A stretch of 64,000 bases of DNA from positions 1 through 64,000 of the forward strand of contig DATLUD010000065.1 of NCBI GenBank assembly GCA_035533275.1, in the 5' to 3' direction. The translations under genes and the position numbers were made by a program. This DNA is from SCRA01 sp035533275 (GTDB taxonomy: Bacteria; Vulcanimicrobiota; Vulcanimicrobiia; Vulcanimicrobiales; SCRA01). Shown here piece by piece: positions 25,348-33,311 of this stretch (position 1 is the first letter of the stretch; each line of letters starts with the position of its first letter). The notes beneath the pieces are model-generated. The model did no database searches. It saw nothing but the letters and a program-made list of their open reading frames with translations, and was not told where the DNA came from.

Positions 25348-26333
25348 TGCAAACGCTGGTCACGATCTTCTACGCACTCGCCGTCGTGCTCTACGCAGCC
25401 GGGGCGTTGACGCTCTTCGCGTACTTCCTGTGGCGCAAGTCGTGGCAGGTGGCGATCGGCGTACCGCTCGCGATCGCCGGACTCGTCGCGCAGGTCGGCG
25501 CGATCGTCTCGGAAGCGTTTGCCACCGGCTGGTCGCCGACCTCAAACCTCTACGACTCGCTCTCGCTCTTCGTGGCTTTCACGGTGCTGCTCTTCCTGAT
25601 CTTCGCGCGTCAGTACCGGCTCTGGGCGCTGGGCGGGTTCGTGCTCTTGATCAGCGACTTCTTCCTGGCGTACGCGGGAACGTGGAACGAGGGTTACCGG
25701 CCGCTGGTGCCTTCGCTGCAGTCGTACTGGCTGGCGATCCACGTGCCGACGGTGGTGGCCGCGTATGCCGCGTTCATGCTGGCGTTCTGCACGAGCGTGC
25801 TCTACCTGGTGAAGTACTACCTCGAGCGCGGCCATAGCGGCGGCGCCGGCCTCACCAGCATGGGACTCCAGCCGGCGGCGGCCGGCGCGGCGGCCGGCGG
25901 ATCGATGGCGATGGCGACGCTGGTGGCGGAGCGCACCGGCAACACGGTGCAGGACGAGACGCCCGGATTGGCGCTGGCGGCGGCGCAAGGCGACAAGGTG
26001 GCGCAGTGGCTGATGGGGATCCCCTCGCTGGCCAAGCTCGACGTCATCACCTACCGCATCATCGCCGTGGGTCTGCCGTTGCTCTCCCTGGGCATCATCA
26101 TGGGCGCGATGTGGGCGAAGGAGGCCTGGGGCGCCTATTGGCAGTGGGATCCCAAGGAGACGTCGGCGCTGGTCTGCTGGATCATCTATCTGGCGTACAT
26201 GCACCTGCACACGCGCAGCCAGTGGCGCGGCATGCGCACGAGCTGGATCAGCGTGATCGGCTTTGCCGCCGTGATCTTCTGCTACCTTGGGGTGAACATC
26301 TGGATCAGCGGCCTCCACAGCTACAAGGTCTGA
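25344..26333 (+). CDS. ccsA: Cytochrome c biogenesis protein CcsA (heme handling)
   Basis: About 329 residues. It has the tryptophan-rich heme-binding WWD motif 'WGAYWQWDPKETSALVCW' at about 262-279 and conserved His residues in 'AIHVPTVV' and 'MHLHTRSQWRG'. It exports and attaches heme together with ResB. Between two membrane helices (residues about 162-228) there is a long Gly/Ala-rich soluble insertion that typical CcsA lacks or has shorter. Start ATG 25344 overlaps the ResB stop. Confidence 0.94.
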   Translation: MMQTLVTIFYALAVVLYAAGALTLFAYFLWRKSWQVAIGVPLAIAGLVAQVGAIVSEAFATGWSPTSNLYDSLSLFVAFTVLLFLIFARQYRLWALGGFVLLISDFFLAYAGTWNEGYRPLVPSLQSYWLAIHVPTVVAAYAAFMLAFCTSVLYLVKYYLERGHSGGAGLTSMGLQPAAAGAAAGGSMAMATLVAERTGNTVQDETPGLALAAAQGDKVAQWLMGIPSLAKLDVITYRIIAVGLPLLSLGIIMGAMWAKEAWGAYWQWDPKETSALVCWIIYLAYMHLHTRSQWRGMRTSWISVIGFAAVIFCYLGVNIWISGLHSYKV

Positions 26334-26356
26334 GCGCGCGAGAATCAGATATCCGC

Positions 26357-27154
26357 CTAGCCGAACAGGAGCTGGTCCAGCCCGCGTACGAGGCCCGTTA
26401 CGTCCATCACTTTCGTTGCTGCCATGAGCGTTCCGGCGACATACGGCCGCGCGCTCGCGCCCGCGTCATGCCGGATCGTCAAGCGCTCGTCGGGAAGTCC
26501 GAAGATCGTTTCGAAGGAGATGACGTAGCCGGGCAGGCGCAGCGAATGGACTTGCGTTCCGGCGATCGTGCCGCCGCGCGCCTCTTTGATGCCGTGCGTC
26601 TGATCGATCGATACAGGCACGTGTTGCTGCGCGACGGCAGCGAGCGCTTCCGCCAATTCCATCGTCGTGCCGCTGGGCGCATCGATTTTATTCGCGTCGG
26701 CATAGTCGATGATTTCCCATGATGGCACGTGCCGCGCCGCGAAGAGCGCGAAATGCTTGGCGAGCGCCGCCGTCAGGGAGAAATTGCCGGCCGCAACGAC
26801 CCCGAGATGGTGTTGTCGTGCCACTCGATCGATGTCGTCGTAGTCGGAAGCCGTGAGGCCCGACGTGCCGATGACGACGCGAACCCCTCGCTCGAGCGCT
26901 TCGACGATGCGGGCCTTGACGGACTCGGGGCCCGTGTAGTCGATGAGAACGTCAGTCGGCTGTTTCAGCGCTTCAGCGAGCGTCGTCGAGACCGCGATCC
27001 CCGCTGTCCGGCCACCCAACGCCGAACCAACGTCTTGGCCGGCAGACTTGCGCGCGATCGCACCCGCCAGTTGAAATTCCGTCGAACCCAGAATAGCATT
27101 GACGATCTGGCTTCCCGTCCATCCCGTGGCACCGGCGACGCAGACGCGAATCAT
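26357..27154 (-). CDS. Dihydrodipicolinate reductase-like protein (DapB family)
   Basis: A 265-residue DapB-family protein. It has the Rossmann motif 'VCVAGATGWTGSQI' at the N-terminus, 'DYTGPESV', 'GTSGLT', 'AAGNFSLTAAL', and the substrate loop 'ANKIDAPSGTT'. True DapB reduces dihydrodipicolinate in lysine/DAP synthesis using His159 and Lys163 (E. coli numbering, AHHRHK). Here the equivalent stretch reads YADANK: Lys156 is kept but both His are lost. No other lysine gene is nearby, and the sequence looks less GC-rich than its neighbours. It may be a DapB paralogue with another substrate, possibly acquired. ATG 27154 starts at the Rossmann fold. Confidence 0.8.
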   Translation of the reverse strand: MIRVCVAGATGWTGSQIVNAILGSTEFQLAGAIARKSAGQDVGSALGGRTAGIAVSTTLAEALKQPTDVLIDYTGPESVKARIVEALERGVRVVIGTSGLTASDYDDIDRVARQHHLGVVAAGNFSLTAALAKHFALFAARHVPSWEIIDYADANKIDAPSGTTMELAEALAAVAQQHVPVSIDQTHGIKEARGGTIAGTQVHSLRLPGYVISFETIFGLPDERLTIRHDAGASARPYVAGTLMAATKVMDVTGLVRGLDQLLFG

Positions 27155-27319
27155 GTATCCGATATCCCCCTGACAGCGCAACGTTTCGGCGGCGGATGGT
27201 CGTTTCCCAGCTCCAGCCCTGCGGTTCGGGGTCTGGACTGACTGCGTTGAGGTACGAAACCGGGGCTTTACTGAGCGCTTCACGTCGGCGCGCACCGAGG
27301 CGCCGAGAGACTTCTGTCG

Positions 27320-28969
27320 TCACGATGCGGGGTGGCACGGAGGGCCGTCGTAGAGCGCCAGGGCATCACCGTCCAAGCGATCGATCACGCGTAACGTCCT
27401 GCCGAACGAAGGTTGTGCGCCGGCGCGTTTCGCGGAGATGATCACGAACGCGCGCGAGGCGCCGCAAGCCAGCTCGCGCAGGTCGGGCCCGTCCAAGCTC
27501 AACGCCAAGGCGTTGGGATCCGTGTAGAACGCCAGCGCGTTGGCGCCGCTCACGCCTTGAATCGCGATGCGGTCGCCGGGGCGGCGCAGCGCGTCGATGC
27601 GTTGCGCCAGAGCCGGTACCGGCTTGAGCGCCTCGGCTTGCGGCTCCGCCACGAAGACCGTCGCGAGGACGGCGCCCATGGCCGCTCCGGCCAGGGCCCA
27701 CGGCGCCAGCCGCTGAGCCGACGGGATCCACAGCAGCACGAACGTGAGCAGCGAGCCCGCAAAGACGACCGAGCCGAGGAGGATCAAGTACGGCATCAGC
27801 CACGACATCTGCTCGGTGAAGTGCATGTCGCGCGAGAAGATCGCGATCGCCACGGCCAGCAGCAGGATCGTGGCCGGAACCGCCGCCGCGCCGACGCGCA
27901 GGGCGCGTCGACGCCCCACGGCCAGCGAGCGCTCCCATTGCAGCGCCACCAGCAGCGCCATCGCGGGGAGCGCTGAGGCGACGTAGTTCGGCAGCTTCGT
28001 CCTCGCGAGGCTGTAGAAGGCGAACGTGACGACCGTCCACACGACCAGGTAGCGCAGGAACGGGGCGCTCTCGTCGGCGCCGCTCGCTCCGTCGGCGGCC
28101 GCCGACCAGAGTGCCCACGGCAGAAAGGCGACCCACGGAAAGAAGCCCAGGATCGCCACGGGCACGTAGTACCATATGGGGCCGGTCTGGTTCTCGACGA
28201 CGCCCAGATAGCGCCCGAAGGTGTACTGCCCGAGGAACGCCTCCAGGAAGGCGTGCCCTTCGCGTGCGTAGACCGCCATGAACCATGGGAGCGCGACGAC
28301 GGCGAAGACGGCGATCCCGGCAGCCCACGCCGAGAGCGAGAGCCGCGGCCAGCCCTTGCCGTGCCGGGAGTTCCAGCCCACGAAGACCAGCACGATCAGG
28401 CCCGGCAGCAGCAGCGCGACCGGCCCCTTCGCCAGCGTGCCGACCGCCGCCCAGAGCCAGCCCCAGAGAAACGACGGGACGTCGTCCTCCTGCGCGGCAC
28501 GGTACCATAGCAGCGTCGTGGCCATGAGGCACAAGTCGACGAGCGCATCCATGATGGCCAGGCGCCCGATGATCGCCTGCTCGAGCGCCGTGGAGAGGAT
28601 CAGGGCCGAGAGGATTCCCGCGCGCAGGCCCGCCCGCTTTGCCCCGGCCCAGCCGGCGATCGCCCCCATGAGGACCGTGGCCAGCGCCGACGGGAGGCGC
28701 AGCGCGAACGGCGCGAGGCCGAAGGCCTTCGCCGCCAGCGCCGCAAGCCAGAAGTACAGCGGGGGCTGGACGAACCAGGGGTGCAGGTGCTGATGCATGA
28801 CGACCCAGTCGTGGGTCACCAGGATCTCGCGCGCCACTTCGCCGTACGCCGTCTCGCTGTTGTCCCACAGCGTCCCGGAGCCGAGCGCGGGGAGGGTGAC
28901 CAGAGCGGCGACGGCGGCGCCGATCGCCGCCGCCCTCCTCGGGGCTGCGGCGTCGGTCAACGCGGGCAT
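27320..28969 (-). CDS. ArnT/PMT-like membrane glycosyltransferase
   Basis: A 549-residue integral membrane protein with about 11-12 hydrophobic helices of the dolichyl-phosphate-mannose mannosyltransferase / ArnT (GT83-like) group. The first loop after TM1 has the catalytic-type 'LWDNSETAYGEVAREIL' with the acidic pair, and 'PPLYFWLAALAAKAFG' follows. A small C-terminal soluble domain lies outside. It would transfer a sugar from a polyprenyl-phosphate donor to lipid or protein on the outer face. It stands alone on the minus strand, back to back with the bc complex operon. Confidence 0.85.
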   Translation of the reverse strand: MPALTDAAAPRRAAAIGAAVAALVTLPALGSGTLWDNSETAYGEVAREILVTHDWVVMHQHLHPWFVQPPLYFWLAALAAKAFGLAPFALRLPSALATVLMGAIAGWAGAKRAGLRAGILSALILSTALEQAIIGRLAIMDALVDLCLMATTLLWYRAAQEDDVPSFLWGWLWAAVGTLAKGPVALLLPGLIVLVFVGWNSRHGKGWPRLSLSAWAAGIAVFAVVALPWFMAVYAREGHAFLEAFLGQYTFGRYLGVVENQTGPIWYYVPVAILGFFPWVAFLPWALWSAAADGASGADESAPFLRYLVVWTVVTFAFYSLARTKLPNYVASALPAMALLVALQWERSLAVGRRRALRVGAAAVPATILLLAVAIAIFSRDMHFTEQMSWLMPYLILLGSVVFAGSLLTFVLLWIPSAQRLAPWALAGAAMGAVLATVFVAEPQAEALKPVPALAQRIDALRRPGDRIAIQGVSGANALAFYTDPNALALSLDGPDLRELACGASRAFVIISAKRAGAQPSFGRTLRVIDRLDGDALALYDGPPCHPAS

Positions 28970-29155
28970 GGACGGGTCGCGAGCGGCGAGCGATCGGAGC
29001 GCAGGGGCGGCATAACGGCCCCTGACTTTAGTCGTAGCCCTCGCAATACCTGGAGCCTAGCATAGCCAAAGACTGCGTTCCCCCGGTCAGAGGATAGAGT
29101 TTGTGCCTCTGCGAACAAGGGGCCGGCTACACGTTCGTGCTCAGAGAGGAGTCCG

Positions 29156-29728
29156 ATGTCGGACGCTGTTTCGCATGGTCCGGAAGATGCGTTCCCGCTG
29201 CTTCCGCGACAGCGTTTTCTTCAGAAGCTGCTCGGCGTTCTCATCACGATCGGCACGATCGGGGGATTGATTCCGATCGTGGCCTTCGTGTGGCCGCCGA
29301 AGTCGAACACACAGACGGCCGAGGAAAGCTTCCAGCCGCTCACCAGCGACGACGGCAAAGCCATCACGCTGGCCGACGTCAAGGCTGCCGGCACTCCCGT
29401 CATGGGCGTGCTCACGCAAGGTGAGAAGCAGACGCCGGTCGCGGTGATCCCGGACGCCCTGAACCCGGGTTGGAGCAAGCCCTATCCGGAAGTCATCTCG
29501 CGCGTCTGCCCCCACCTCGGGTGCACGGTCGCGTTTCGCACCGACGAGCACAAGGCGGACGACGGGGAGACCTTTCCCAACGGCTTCTGGCAGTGCCCCT
29601 GCCACCGATCGCAGTTCCCGCCGAACGGGAGCAAGGTCCTCGGCGGCCCGGCACCGCGCCCCATGTTCGTTTTTCAGGACGTCGCCATCGCCAAGGACGA
29701 CATCACGGTCAAGGGAGTCGCTTCGTAA
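29156..29728 (+). CDS. qcrA: Rieske iron-sulfur subunit of the cytochrome b6c-type complex
   Basis: The 190-residue protein has one N-terminal membrane anchor (about 22-46) and a Rieske domain. Ligands are C118-P-H120-L-G-C123 and C147-P-C149-H150 ('CPCHRSQF'), including the disulfide cysteines. It accepts the first electron from quinol at the Qo site and passes it to cytochrome c. The start is ATG 29156 after GAGGAG. It leads the operon with cytochrome b6, subunit IV and cytochrome c, with three bases between it and the b6 gene. The N-terminus has no clear twin-arginine pair ('LPRQRFLQK'). Confidence 0.95.
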   Translation: MSDAVSHGPEDAFPLLPRQRFLQKLLGVLITIGTIGGLIPIVAFVWPPKSNTQTAEESFQPLTSDDGKAITLADVKAAGTPVMGVLTQGEKQTPVAVIPDALNPGWSKPYPEVISRVCPHLGCTVAFRTDEHKADDGETFPNGFWQCPCHRSQFPPNGSKVLGGPAPRPMFVFQDVAIAKDDITVKGVAS

Positions 29729-29731
29729 GCC

Positions 29732-30421
29732 ATGCCGTACATCGATGATATGATCGCGGACAAGCCCGCGCTGCGCGGGCTGGTGAACTGGTTGGACGCC
29801 CGGCTCGACATCAAGGGCCCGATCGACTACCAGTTCAACAAGAACGTCTACGCGCCCACGATCACCTGGACGAACTGCTTCGGCGGAATCTCGTTCACGC
29901 TCTTCGGCGTGCAGGTGATCACGGGCATCTTGCTGGCGTTCTACTATCAGCCCGGCGCCAACACGTCGTACGAGTCCATCAAGTACATCATGGACACCGT
30001 GCACCTGGGCTGGCTGATCCGCTCGGTGCACGCATGGTCGGCGAACCTGCTGATCGGCACCGTCTTCTTCCACATGGCCCGGGTCTACTTCGCGGGAGCC
30101 TACAAGCCGCCGCGGGAGCTCAACTGGATCATCGGCGTCGTCCTGATGCTGCTCACGATCATCATCGCCTTCACCGGCTACCTGCTGCCCTGGGATCAGT
30201 TGGCCTATTGGGCCTCGCAGGTCGGCACGCACATCGCCGGCACGCCGCCGCTGGCCGGTCCGTACGTCGCGTACTTCCTGAAGGGCGGCGAAGACCTCAC
30301 CACGGCGACGATCAACCGATTCTACGCGCTGCACATGCTGGTGCTGCCGGCGCTGATCGGCCTCCTCATCGGGGCGCACCTGCTGATGATCCGTCGCCAG
30401 GGCCCCTCGGGCGGCCTCTAA
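29732..30421 (+). CDS. qcrB: Cytochrome b6 subunit (N-terminal cytochrome b)
   Basis: A 229-residue four-helix heme protein. The bis-His pairs are H100/H114 ('VHAWSANLLIGTVFFHMAR') and H201/H216; the 15-residue step in the second pair is the b6f-type spacing, since bc1 has 14. Cys49 in 'TNCFGGIS' aligns with Cys35 of cytochrome b6, which binds heme ci covalently. 'GYLLPWDQLAYW' forms part of the Qo pocket. It works with subunit IV and the Rieske protein in quinol oxidation. Confidence 0.95.
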   Translation: MPYIDDMIADKPALRGLVNWLDARLDIKGPIDYQFNKNVYAPTITWTNCFGGISFTLFGVQVITGILLAFYYQPGANTSYESIKYIMDTVHLGWLIRSVHAWSANLLIGTVFFHMARVYFAGAYKPPRELNWIIGVVLMLLTIIIAFTGYLLPWDQLAYWASQVGTHIAGTPPLAGPYVAYFLKGGEDLTTATINRFYALHMLVLPALIGLLIGAHLLMIRRQGPSGGL

Positions 30422-30435
30422 CCGGGAGCGAAGCA

Positions 30436-30870
30436 ATGTCACATTCCAAGGAGTTCGGCCCCAACACCCCCGTCCGCCCGTTCTACCCGGGTGAGGCGCT
30501 CGTCCAGGGCTCGCTCGTCCTGCTGATCGTCGCGTTCACGTTCGTGGTGGCGACGGCGCACCCGTGGGCTATCGGCGAGAAGGCCAATCCACTGGTGACC
30601 CCCAACCCGATCAAGCCGCAGTGGTACTTCCTGGCGATCTACCAGCTGCTCAAGCTGCTGGGGCCACCGTACCTTCCGTTCAGCGTGCCGGAGTGGATCG
30701 GCGCGGTGGCGATCCCCACGGGTTTCCTGGTCGTGCTGCTGCTGCTGCCGTTCTACGATCAGAATCCGTACAAGTCGGTGCGCCGCCGTCCCCTCGGCTT
30801 GGTGCTCGGCATTCTCACCATCGTGGTCTTCGTCGGACTCACGTGGTGGGGCGCCGTCTCGAAGACGTGA
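30436..30870 (+). CDS. Subunit IV-like C-terminal cytochrome b (PetD/QcrC type)
   Basis: A 144-residue protein with three membrane helices corresponding to the second half of cytochrome b. The Qo motif region reads 'IKPQWYFLAIYQLLKLL'. The normal PEWY glutamate, which takes part in quinol deprotonation, is Gln here (codon CAG). The rest of the fold looks intact: 'PFYDQNPYKSVRRRPLG' is typical. It starts 14 bases after cytochrome b6 and precedes the cytochrome c gene. The split b6/IV arrangement is that of b6f and Bacillus-type b6c complexes. Confidence 0.92.
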   Translation: MSHSKEFGPNTPVRPFYPGEALVQGSLVLLIVAFTFVVATAHPWAIGEKANPLVTPNPIKPQWYFLAIYQLLKLLGPPYLPFSVPEWIGAVAIPTGFLVVLLLLPFYDQNPYKSVRRRPLGLVLGILTIVVFVGLTWWGAVSKT

Positions 30871-30883
30871 TCCGGAAACGCAG

Positions 30884-31016
30884 TCTACCTTGCCAGATAG
30901 GGCCACGAATGGAGCACAGTGGAGTGAGCGTCATCGCGACGGTGAAATCCGGGGCGGGGGCCCCGGGATCTCTCGAGCATCCGGGTTCCTGCGAACGGAG
31001 CGCAGCGAAGTGAGTG
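30884..31016. repeat. HSERSEE-type intergenic repeat element (tentative)
   Basis: The spacer before the cytochrome c gene carries 'gaacggagcgcagcgaag' and 'cgtcatcgcgacggtgaaat' elements, which translate to fragments like TERSE and TVAMT. These resemble the widespread 'SERSEE' family of intergenic palindromic elements found in many bacterial phyla. The call is from pattern memory. The element appears to supply the GGAG and GTG used as start by the next gene. Confidence 0.35.
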
Positions 31017-31492
31017 GGGCAATAAAGCGGGTCGTCACCGGATTGCTCCTGGTGCTCGCCATGGCCGTCTCCTCGGGGACCGCGTGGGCCGCGGGCAGCG
31101 TGAGCGCCGGCGAGAAGCTCTTCAACAGCGTCGGGTGCACGGGGTGCCACGGTGCCGGCGGCGGCATGCCGGTAGCGGGCACGGGTGCGATCAAGCTCGC
31201 GGAGAATCCGAACATCTCCTCGCTCAGCGAGGACACGCTGGCGCAGATCATCGGCAACGGCTTCGCGGCGCGGCCCGGGACCTCCGGGATGCCGTCATTC
31301 AAGACGCAGCTCAAGCCGGATCAGCTTGCGGACCTGGCGGCGTACGTGCAAAGCGTGGCGTACGTCGACCCCAACCTGCAGCCGCATCTCTTGTGGTCGG
31401 TGCTGATCGCGGCCTTCGTGCTGCTCACGATCGGAACGATCGCGTTGCTCGAGCACATCACGCCCGAAGCCCGATACCGCCGGAGGGGATGA
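31010..31492 (+). CDS. Membrane-anchored cytochrome c of the b6c-type complex
   Basis: About 160 residues. It has a signal peptide (about 1-27), a single class I heme domain with C43-T-G-C46-H47 and the axial Met94 ('SGMPSF'), and a C-terminal membrane helix (about 127-150). It would take electrons from the Rieske protein and remain tethered to the complex, and it needs ResB/CcsA for heme attachment. The GTG at 31010 is the only start that gives a proper signal peptide; it lies in a repeat-like spacer with GGAG nine bases upstream. It ends 13 bases before the heme operon. Confidence 0.9.
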   Translation: MSGAIKRVVTGLLLVLAMAVSSGTAWAAGSVSAGEKLFNSVGCTGCHGAGGGMPVAGTGAIKLAENPNISSLSEDTLAQIIGNGFAARPGTSGMPSFKTQLKPDQLADLAAYVQSVAYVDPNLQPHLLWSVLIAAFVLLTIGTIALLEHITPEARYRRRG

Positions 31493-31505
31493 CTCTCCGC
31501 TCCTC

Positions 31506-33311
31506 GTGTCGCGCTACTTTCCGGTTGCCCTCGACCTCCATGGCCGCCTCGTCGTCGTCGTCGGCGGCGGCCACGTCGCGCAGCGGAAGGTAGCCCACCT
31601 CCTCGACGCAGGCGCCCTTGTGCGCGTGATCGCGCCGGCGCTGGCTCCGCAGGTCGCCGCCTGGGCCGCGGAGCGTTTGATCGAACACCAGGAGCGCCCT
31701 TTTGCGGCCGGCGATCTCGCGGGAGCCTGGCTCGCGTTCGCCGCGACCGACGACCCGAGCGTCAACCGCGCGGTAGCGCGCGAGGCGCAGGAGCGCGGCA
31801 TCTTCGCCAACCTCGCCAGCGACCCCGAGCTCGGAAGCTTCGCCACCTCGGCGGTCCACCGCGCGGGCCATCTCACCATCGCCGTCAACACCGACGGGCT
31901 GGCCCCGGCTTTCGCCGCGCGCGTGCGCGACGAGATCGCCGAGCGCTTCGGCGAGGATTACGCGGCCGCGCTGGAGCAGAGCGCACGGGAGCGCCGGAGT
32001 CTCCTGGGCAAGCGCGAGGGTCCGCTGGTGGCGGCCACGCGCGGCAGCGCGCTGGCGATGACGCAGACGCGCTGGGTCGCCCAACGTTTGGCGACGCGTG
32101 GAACGGCCACCGGCATCGAGATCGTGCACACCAAGGGCGACCGCATCCAGGATCGCACCCTGGCCGCCATCGGCAGCGACGGTCTCTTCGTCAAGGAGTT
32201 GGAACGGGCGCTGGCCGACCGGCGCGCCGACTACGCGGTGCATTCGGCGAAGGACCTCCCCAGCCGGCTGGGCCAGGGGATGGCGATCGCGGCGTTCTGC
32301 GAGCGTGAGGACCCTCGTGACGTCCTGCTCTCCGATCGCTTCGCGGTCGAGGAGAGGGGGCTGGCGGCGCTCCCGCACGCGGCGCGGGTCGGGACCTCGA
32401 GCCTGCGCCGACGCGCGCAGCTTGCGGCGCTCCGCCCCGATTTGCTCTTCACCGACCTGCGCGGCAACGTCGACACGCGCCTGCGCAAGCTCGCGCAGGG
32501 AGAGGCCGACGCCGTCGTGCTCGCCTCGGCTGGGTTGCGCCGCTTGGGAGCCGGCGCGCGCCACGCGTACCACTTCGATCCCGCCGAGATGACGCCCGCG
32601 GTGGCGCAGGGCGCCATCGCCGTGGAGTGCCGCGCAAGCGACCGCGAGACGGCGGCGACGCTGCGCGAGGCGCTCAACCACGAGCCGACCGAGCGTTCCG
32701 TCCTGGCCGAGCGAGCGGTGCTCCGGGCCCTCGAAGGCGGCTGCCAGGTGCCCATCGGTGCCCACGCCCGCCTAGAGGGGGACCGCCTGGTACTCGAGGC
32801 GGTGGTGGCCTCGATCGACGGCACGCTGCTCGTGCGGCGGCGTCTCGAGGGGCCTGCCCAGGAGGCGGAGGCGCTGGGCGCCGCCCTGGCGGGGCAGCTG
32901 CTGGATGCGGGCGGTCGGGAGATCCTGCGCGCCTTCCAGCCGTTGCGCGACCGGGTCGTGGTGGTTTCGCGGACGCAGGATCGCCCCAGCGAGGTGGCGG
33001 GACGCCTGCGCCTGCTCGGGGCGCAGACGATAGAAGCCTTCAGCGCCTCCTCTGCCGAAGAGGCCCTCGGCGGCCGCGTTCCGGACGTGGTCGTGCTGCC
33101 CTCGAGCGGGAGCGTCGCGGTGGTGGCTCCCTATCTCTCCTCGCTGCGCGCGCGCGACGCGCGGCCGCTGGTGGTGGCCATGGGGCCGCGGTCGGCGGCT
33201 GCCGCTCGCGACGCGGGCTTCGAGCCGGATGCCACCAGCGACGAGCCCGACATCGATGCCTTGGTGGACGCCGTCCGCCGCCTCTTGACCGAAGGAGGCT
33301 TCGACGCATGA
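31506..33311 (+). CDS. Fusion: precorrin-2 dehydrogenase (Met8) - hydroxymethylbilane synthase (HemC) - partial HemD
   Basis: One 601-residue polypeptide with three tetrapyrrole domains. Residues 1-165 are Met8/SirC-like, with NAD-binding 'VVVGGGHVAQRK' and 'IAVNTDGLAPAFAARVR', for precorrin-2 oxidation and possibly iron insertion. Residues about 172-475 are HemC, with 'ATRGSALAMTQ', 'VHSAKDLPS', 'GTSSLRRRAQL' and dipyrromethane-binding Cys413 in 'GGCQVPIG'. Residues about 481-601 resemble uroporphyrinogen-III synthase, but at about 120 residues are half its size. They look like lobe 1 only ('VVVVSRTQDRPSEVAGRL' joined to 'VVLPSSGSVAV' and 'AMGPRSAAAARDAGF'). The start is GTG; the stop overlaps hemB. 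Confidence 0.93.
   Translation: MSRYFPVALDLHGRLVVVVGGGHVAQRKVAHLLDAGALVRVIAPALAPQVAAWAAERLIEHQERPFAAGDLAGAWLAFAATDDPSVNRAVAREAQERGIFANLASDPELGSFATSAVHRAGHLTIAVNTDGLAPAFAARVRDEIAERFGEDYAAALEQSARERRSLLGKREGPLVAATRGSALAMTQTRWVAQRLATRGTATGIEIVHTKGDRIQDRTLAAIGSDGLFVKELERALADRRADYAVHSAKDLPSRLGQGMAIAAFCEREDPRDVLLSDRFAVEERGLAALPHAARVGTSSLRRRAQLAALRPDLLFTDLRGNVDTRLRKLAQGEADAVVLASAGLRRLGAGARHAYHFDPAEMTPAVAQGAIAVECRASDRETAATLREALNHEPTERSVLAERAVLRALEGGCQVPIGAHARLEGDRLVLEAVVASIDGTLLVRRRLEGPAQEAEALGAALAGQLLDAGGREILRAFQPLRDRVVVVSRTQDRPSEVAGRLRLLGAQTIEAFSASSAEEALGGRVPDVVVLPSSGSVAVVAPYLSSLRARDARPLVVAMGPRSAAAARDAGFEPDATSDEPDIDALVDAVRRLLTEGGFDA

Noticed and set aside
27155..27319. Small gene or tRNA between the DapB-like gene and the glycosyltransferase
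   Set aside because: No cloverleaf, no ribosome-binding-site-supported open frame and no strong hairpin; it looks like untranslated leader and the 3' flank.
28970..29155. Regulatory element or small RNA in the divergent gap before the Rieske gene
   Set aside because: The 186 bases contain GC-rich and moderately AT-rich parts and a ribosome binding site, but no convincing promoter pair, Rex site or stable hairpin was seen.
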